A stretch of DNA of 64,000 nt from Paenibacillus dendritiformis. Its GTDB lineage: Bacteria > Bacillota > Bacilli > Paenibacillales > Paenibacillaceae. The stretch's first letter is position 1; each line of letters begins with the position of its first letter. The translations under genes were made by a program, and so were the position numbers. Under the pieces are notes generated by a model that saw only the letters and a list, made by a program, of their open reading frames with translations, was not told the DNA's origin and ran no database searches. Positions 62,234 to 64,000 of the stretch are shown one piece after another. Location: positions 2,341,001-2,405,000 of the forward strand of contig NZ_OX216966.1 of assembly GCF_945605565.1 (NCBI RefSeq). The letters are read 5' to 3'.

Positions 62234-63112
62234 ATGTCGCAATGGATATACTTGAACGGACAATATGTCACCAAAGAAAATGCAACGATTTCAGTATATG
62301 ACCATGGTTTTCTGTACGGGGACGGGATATTTGAAGGTATCCGCGTCTATAGCGGCAATATATTTAAATGCCGCGAGCATCTGGAGCGGCTGTATGACTC
62401 GGCGAAATCGATTATGCTTGATATTCCGCTGACACTGGAAGACATGCAGGACGCGATGGTGGAGACGATTCGGCGCAATGAGCTGCGTGATGGCTATATC
62501 CGGCTCATCGTCTCCCGCGGAGCCGGCAATCTCGGCCTCGATCCGCGCCGCTGCCCACAGGCGAGTGTCATTATTATTGTCGAGCAGCTCGCCATTTATC
62601 CGGAGGAAGCTTACCGCAACGGGCTGCGCACCGTCTCGGTGTCCCAGCGCCGGAATATCCCGGATGCCTTGAATCCGAAGATCAAATCGCTGAACTATTT
62701 GAACAATATTCTCGTCAAAATCCAGGCGAACCTGGCTGATGTCGGGGAAGCGATTATGCTGAATGCGCAGGGTTACGTCGCCGAAGGCTCCAGCGATAAC
62801 ATTTTTATTATCAAAAAAGGCGTCGTCTACACCCCTCCATGCTACTTGGGTGCGCTGGAAGGCATTACGCGGGCGGCGATTATGGAATTATGCGGCAAAC
62901 TGGGCTATACCCTCAAGGAAGAACCGTTCACTCTCCATGACGTGTATGTCGCGGATGAAGTGTTCTTCACGGGAACGGCTGCCGAGGTCATTGCCGTACG
63001 CGAAGTTGACGGCCGTATCATCGGTTCCGGACAAGCCGGTCCGATGACGTTGAATCTGCTCAAGCACTTCCGTGAGATCGTGACACAGGATGGCGTCAAG
63101 GTGTACGAATAG
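62234..63112 (+). CDS. ilvE: Branched-chain amino acid aminotransferase (class IV)
   Basis: A fold-type IV PLP enzyme of 292 aa, transaminating the keto acids of Leu, Ile and Val. The PLP lysine is Lys151 in NPKIKSLNYLNN. FLYGDGIFEGIRVYSG, RGAGNLGLDP, EGSSDNIFIIK and EVFFTGTAAEVIAV are typical motifs. D-amino-acid transaminases share this fold, so the substrate is probable rather than certain. CGGAGG precedes the ATG. The operon ends at the terminator at 63135. Confidence 0.92.
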   Translation: MSQWIYLNGQYVTKENATISVYDHGFLYGDGIFEGIRVYSGNIFKCREHLERLYDSAKSIMLDIPLTLEDMQDAMVETIRRNELRDGYIRLIVSRGAGNLGLDPRRCPQASVIIIVEQLAIYPEEAYRNGLRTVSVSQRRNIPDALNPKIKSLNYLNNILVKIQANLADVGEAIMLNAQGYVAEGSSDNIFIIKKGVVYTPPCYLGALEGITRAAIMELCGKLGYTLKEEPFTLHDVYVADEVFFTGTAAEVIAVREVDGRIIGSGQAGPMTLNLLKHFREIVTQDGVKVYE

Positions 63113-63134
63113 AGGCATAGCGGCGAAGCGGACA

Positions 63135-63166
63135 AATCCTCCCTGAACATCAGGGAGGATTTTTTT
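63135..63166 (+). terminator. Terminator of the amino-acid operon
   Basis: AATCCTCCCTGA pairs perfectly with TCAGGGAGGATT around ACA, followed by six T. A strong intrinsic terminator. Confidence 0.95.
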
Positions 63167-63275
63167 ATATCTAAGGGATGTCAAACGCCCATCATCTGCA
63201 TAGGATGTAGTAATTGATCCTGGGGCAAGTGTCCCGAAGCATAGAGGATGATGAACGTTTGGGAGGTAACAACAC

Positions 63276-64000
63276 GTGAAAATCCATATTGTCAAGAACG
63301 GCGAGTCGTTATATTCCATTTCACAAAAATATGGTGTTCCATTAGAGGAATTAATCAAGATGAACCCGCAGCTGAAGGATCCGAATGAGATCGATGTCGG
63401 GATGAAGATTAAAGTCCCATCCTCCAGCCACCCGCAAACCGGGCACGAAATTGTGCATAAGCATGTGGTCAAGGAAGGGGATACGTTGTGGAAGCTGTCG
63501 AAGGCATGGGGCGTTCCTTTGCAAGAGATGATTGAAGCGAATCCGCATTTGAAAAATCCCAATGTTCTCGTGATCGGGCAAGTTGTCAATATTCCGAAGG
63601 TATCGGGAATGATGCCGCCTTCATCGGATGGGATGCCGATGCATCACAGCAAAGGCGAGATGACGGCACCGAAGCCTAAGGCGGAGCTGACCGCGCCGAA
63701 GCCGAAAGCGGAAATCACGCCGCCGAAAGCGGAACTGACCAAGCCAAAGCCCGAAGTTACGGCGCCGAAGCCGGAAGTGAAGAAGCCGAAGGTCGAGATT
63801 ACTTTGCCGAAGTATGAGCTCGAATTTGAAATGGAAAAAGTGGAGTATTATAAGCCGGAAAAACCGAAGCATGAATATCCGATTTGTCCTCCTGCGCCAA
63901 CGCTGCCGATTCCGGCCCCGCCGATTATGGAATGCCCGGAGCCTCCCGCTATTCTTCCATACATGGAAGAAAAGCCTAATCCATTTTATTCCTGCTGCCC
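63276..64000 (+). CDS. LysM spore-coat/exosporium assembly protein, SafA-like, 5' part
   Basis: The frame is open from GTG 63276 (GGGAGG nine bases upstream) to the window end, so the gene is cut by the edge. Two LysM domains lie at about residues 1-47 (VKIHIVKNGESLYSISQKYG) and 65-112 (VVKEGDTLWKLSKAWGV). A Lys/Pro repeat follows (about 130-200, KPKAEL-, KPEV- and KAEI-type steps), then a Pro/Cys-rich part. Twin or single N-terminal LysM with a long low-complexity tail is the SafA pattern in spore coats, and the neighbourhood agrees with Bacillus. The tail beyond the window decides the assignment. Confidence 0.85.
   Translation, partial: MKIHIVKNGESLYSISQKYGVPLEELIKMNPQLKDPNEIDVGMKIKVPSSSHPQTGHEIVHKHVVKEGDTLWKLSKAWGVPLQEMIEANPHLKNPNVLVIGQVVNIPKVSGMMPPSSDGMPMHHSKGEMTAPKPKAELTAPKPKAEITPPKAELTKPKPEVTAPKPEVKKPKVEITLPKYELEFEMEKVEYYKPEKPKHEYPICPPAPTLPIPAPPIMECPEPPAILPYMEEKPNPFYSCC

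Noticed and set aside
1..64000. tRNA or rRNA genes
   Set aside because: No cloverleaf-like segment with a TTCGA/TTCAA T-loop and CCA end, and no rRNA signature, was seen. The tRNA-related motif at 30504-30519 belongs to the T-box.

Overview
The window reads as chromosomal DNA of a spore-forming member of the Bacillales, most likely Paenibacillus or a close relative. The evidence is the GC-rich coding bias, the Bacillales gene order (lon-ysxC ... hemAXCDBL-spoVID-valS-folC ... maf-radC-mreBCD-minCD-spoIVFAB-rplU-prp-rpmA-spo0B-obg-pheB ... pheA), the LplB/LplC-type sugar permeases, and several sporulation genes (spoVID, a spoIIB-like gene, spoIVFA, spoIVFB, spo0B, a safA-like gene). The genus is inferred from gene content and order, not from a database match.

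Layout: 1-1964 is the 3' part of lon. 2115-4236 is gene-free and holds two arrays of short repeats in opposite orientation. 4315-4938 is ysxC. 5178-6461 holds an unknown conserved gene and speD, which has a structured leader. 6696-17288 is an accessory polysaccharide-use cluster (DUF4855 protein, sugar-binding lipoprotein, two permeases, heparinase II/III-like lyase, degenerate-GGDEF regulator) behind a CcpA (cre) site. 17437-26897 is the tetrapyrrole block (hemA, hemX, sirC-like, hemC, cobA-hemD fusion, hemB, hemL), with a divergent Crp/Fnr-type regulator. 27054-37739 holds an RluA-type pseudouridine synthase, spoVID, T-box-controlled valS, folC, murC and a spoIIB-like gene. 37812-45876 holds an aldo/keto reductase, maf, radC, mreBCD, minCD and a SEDS gene. 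45971-48090 is a second gene-poor interval with eroded copies of the same repeats on both sides of an IS1595-like transposase gene. 48239-54820 holds spoIVFAB, an RNase E/G gene, rplU-prp-rpmA, spo0B and obg. 54878-57120 holds an aldo/keto reductase and a GntR/LacI-type regulator. 57453-63112 is an amino-acid block (pheB, hom, thrC, thrB, pheA, ilvE). A LysM spore-coat gene runs off the right edge.

Most genes are conserved housekeeping. The strongest candidates for something undescribed are these. (1) A repeat family with a 29-bp core occurs as convergent arrays at two loci about 44 kb apart. At one locus the arrays flank an IS1595-family transposase homologue that appears to lack its catalytic acidic residues and has a promoter carrying two identical palindromes. 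(2) The speD leader can fold into a three-helix structure or into an alternative helix that covers the ribosome binding site, which is the layout of a translational switch.
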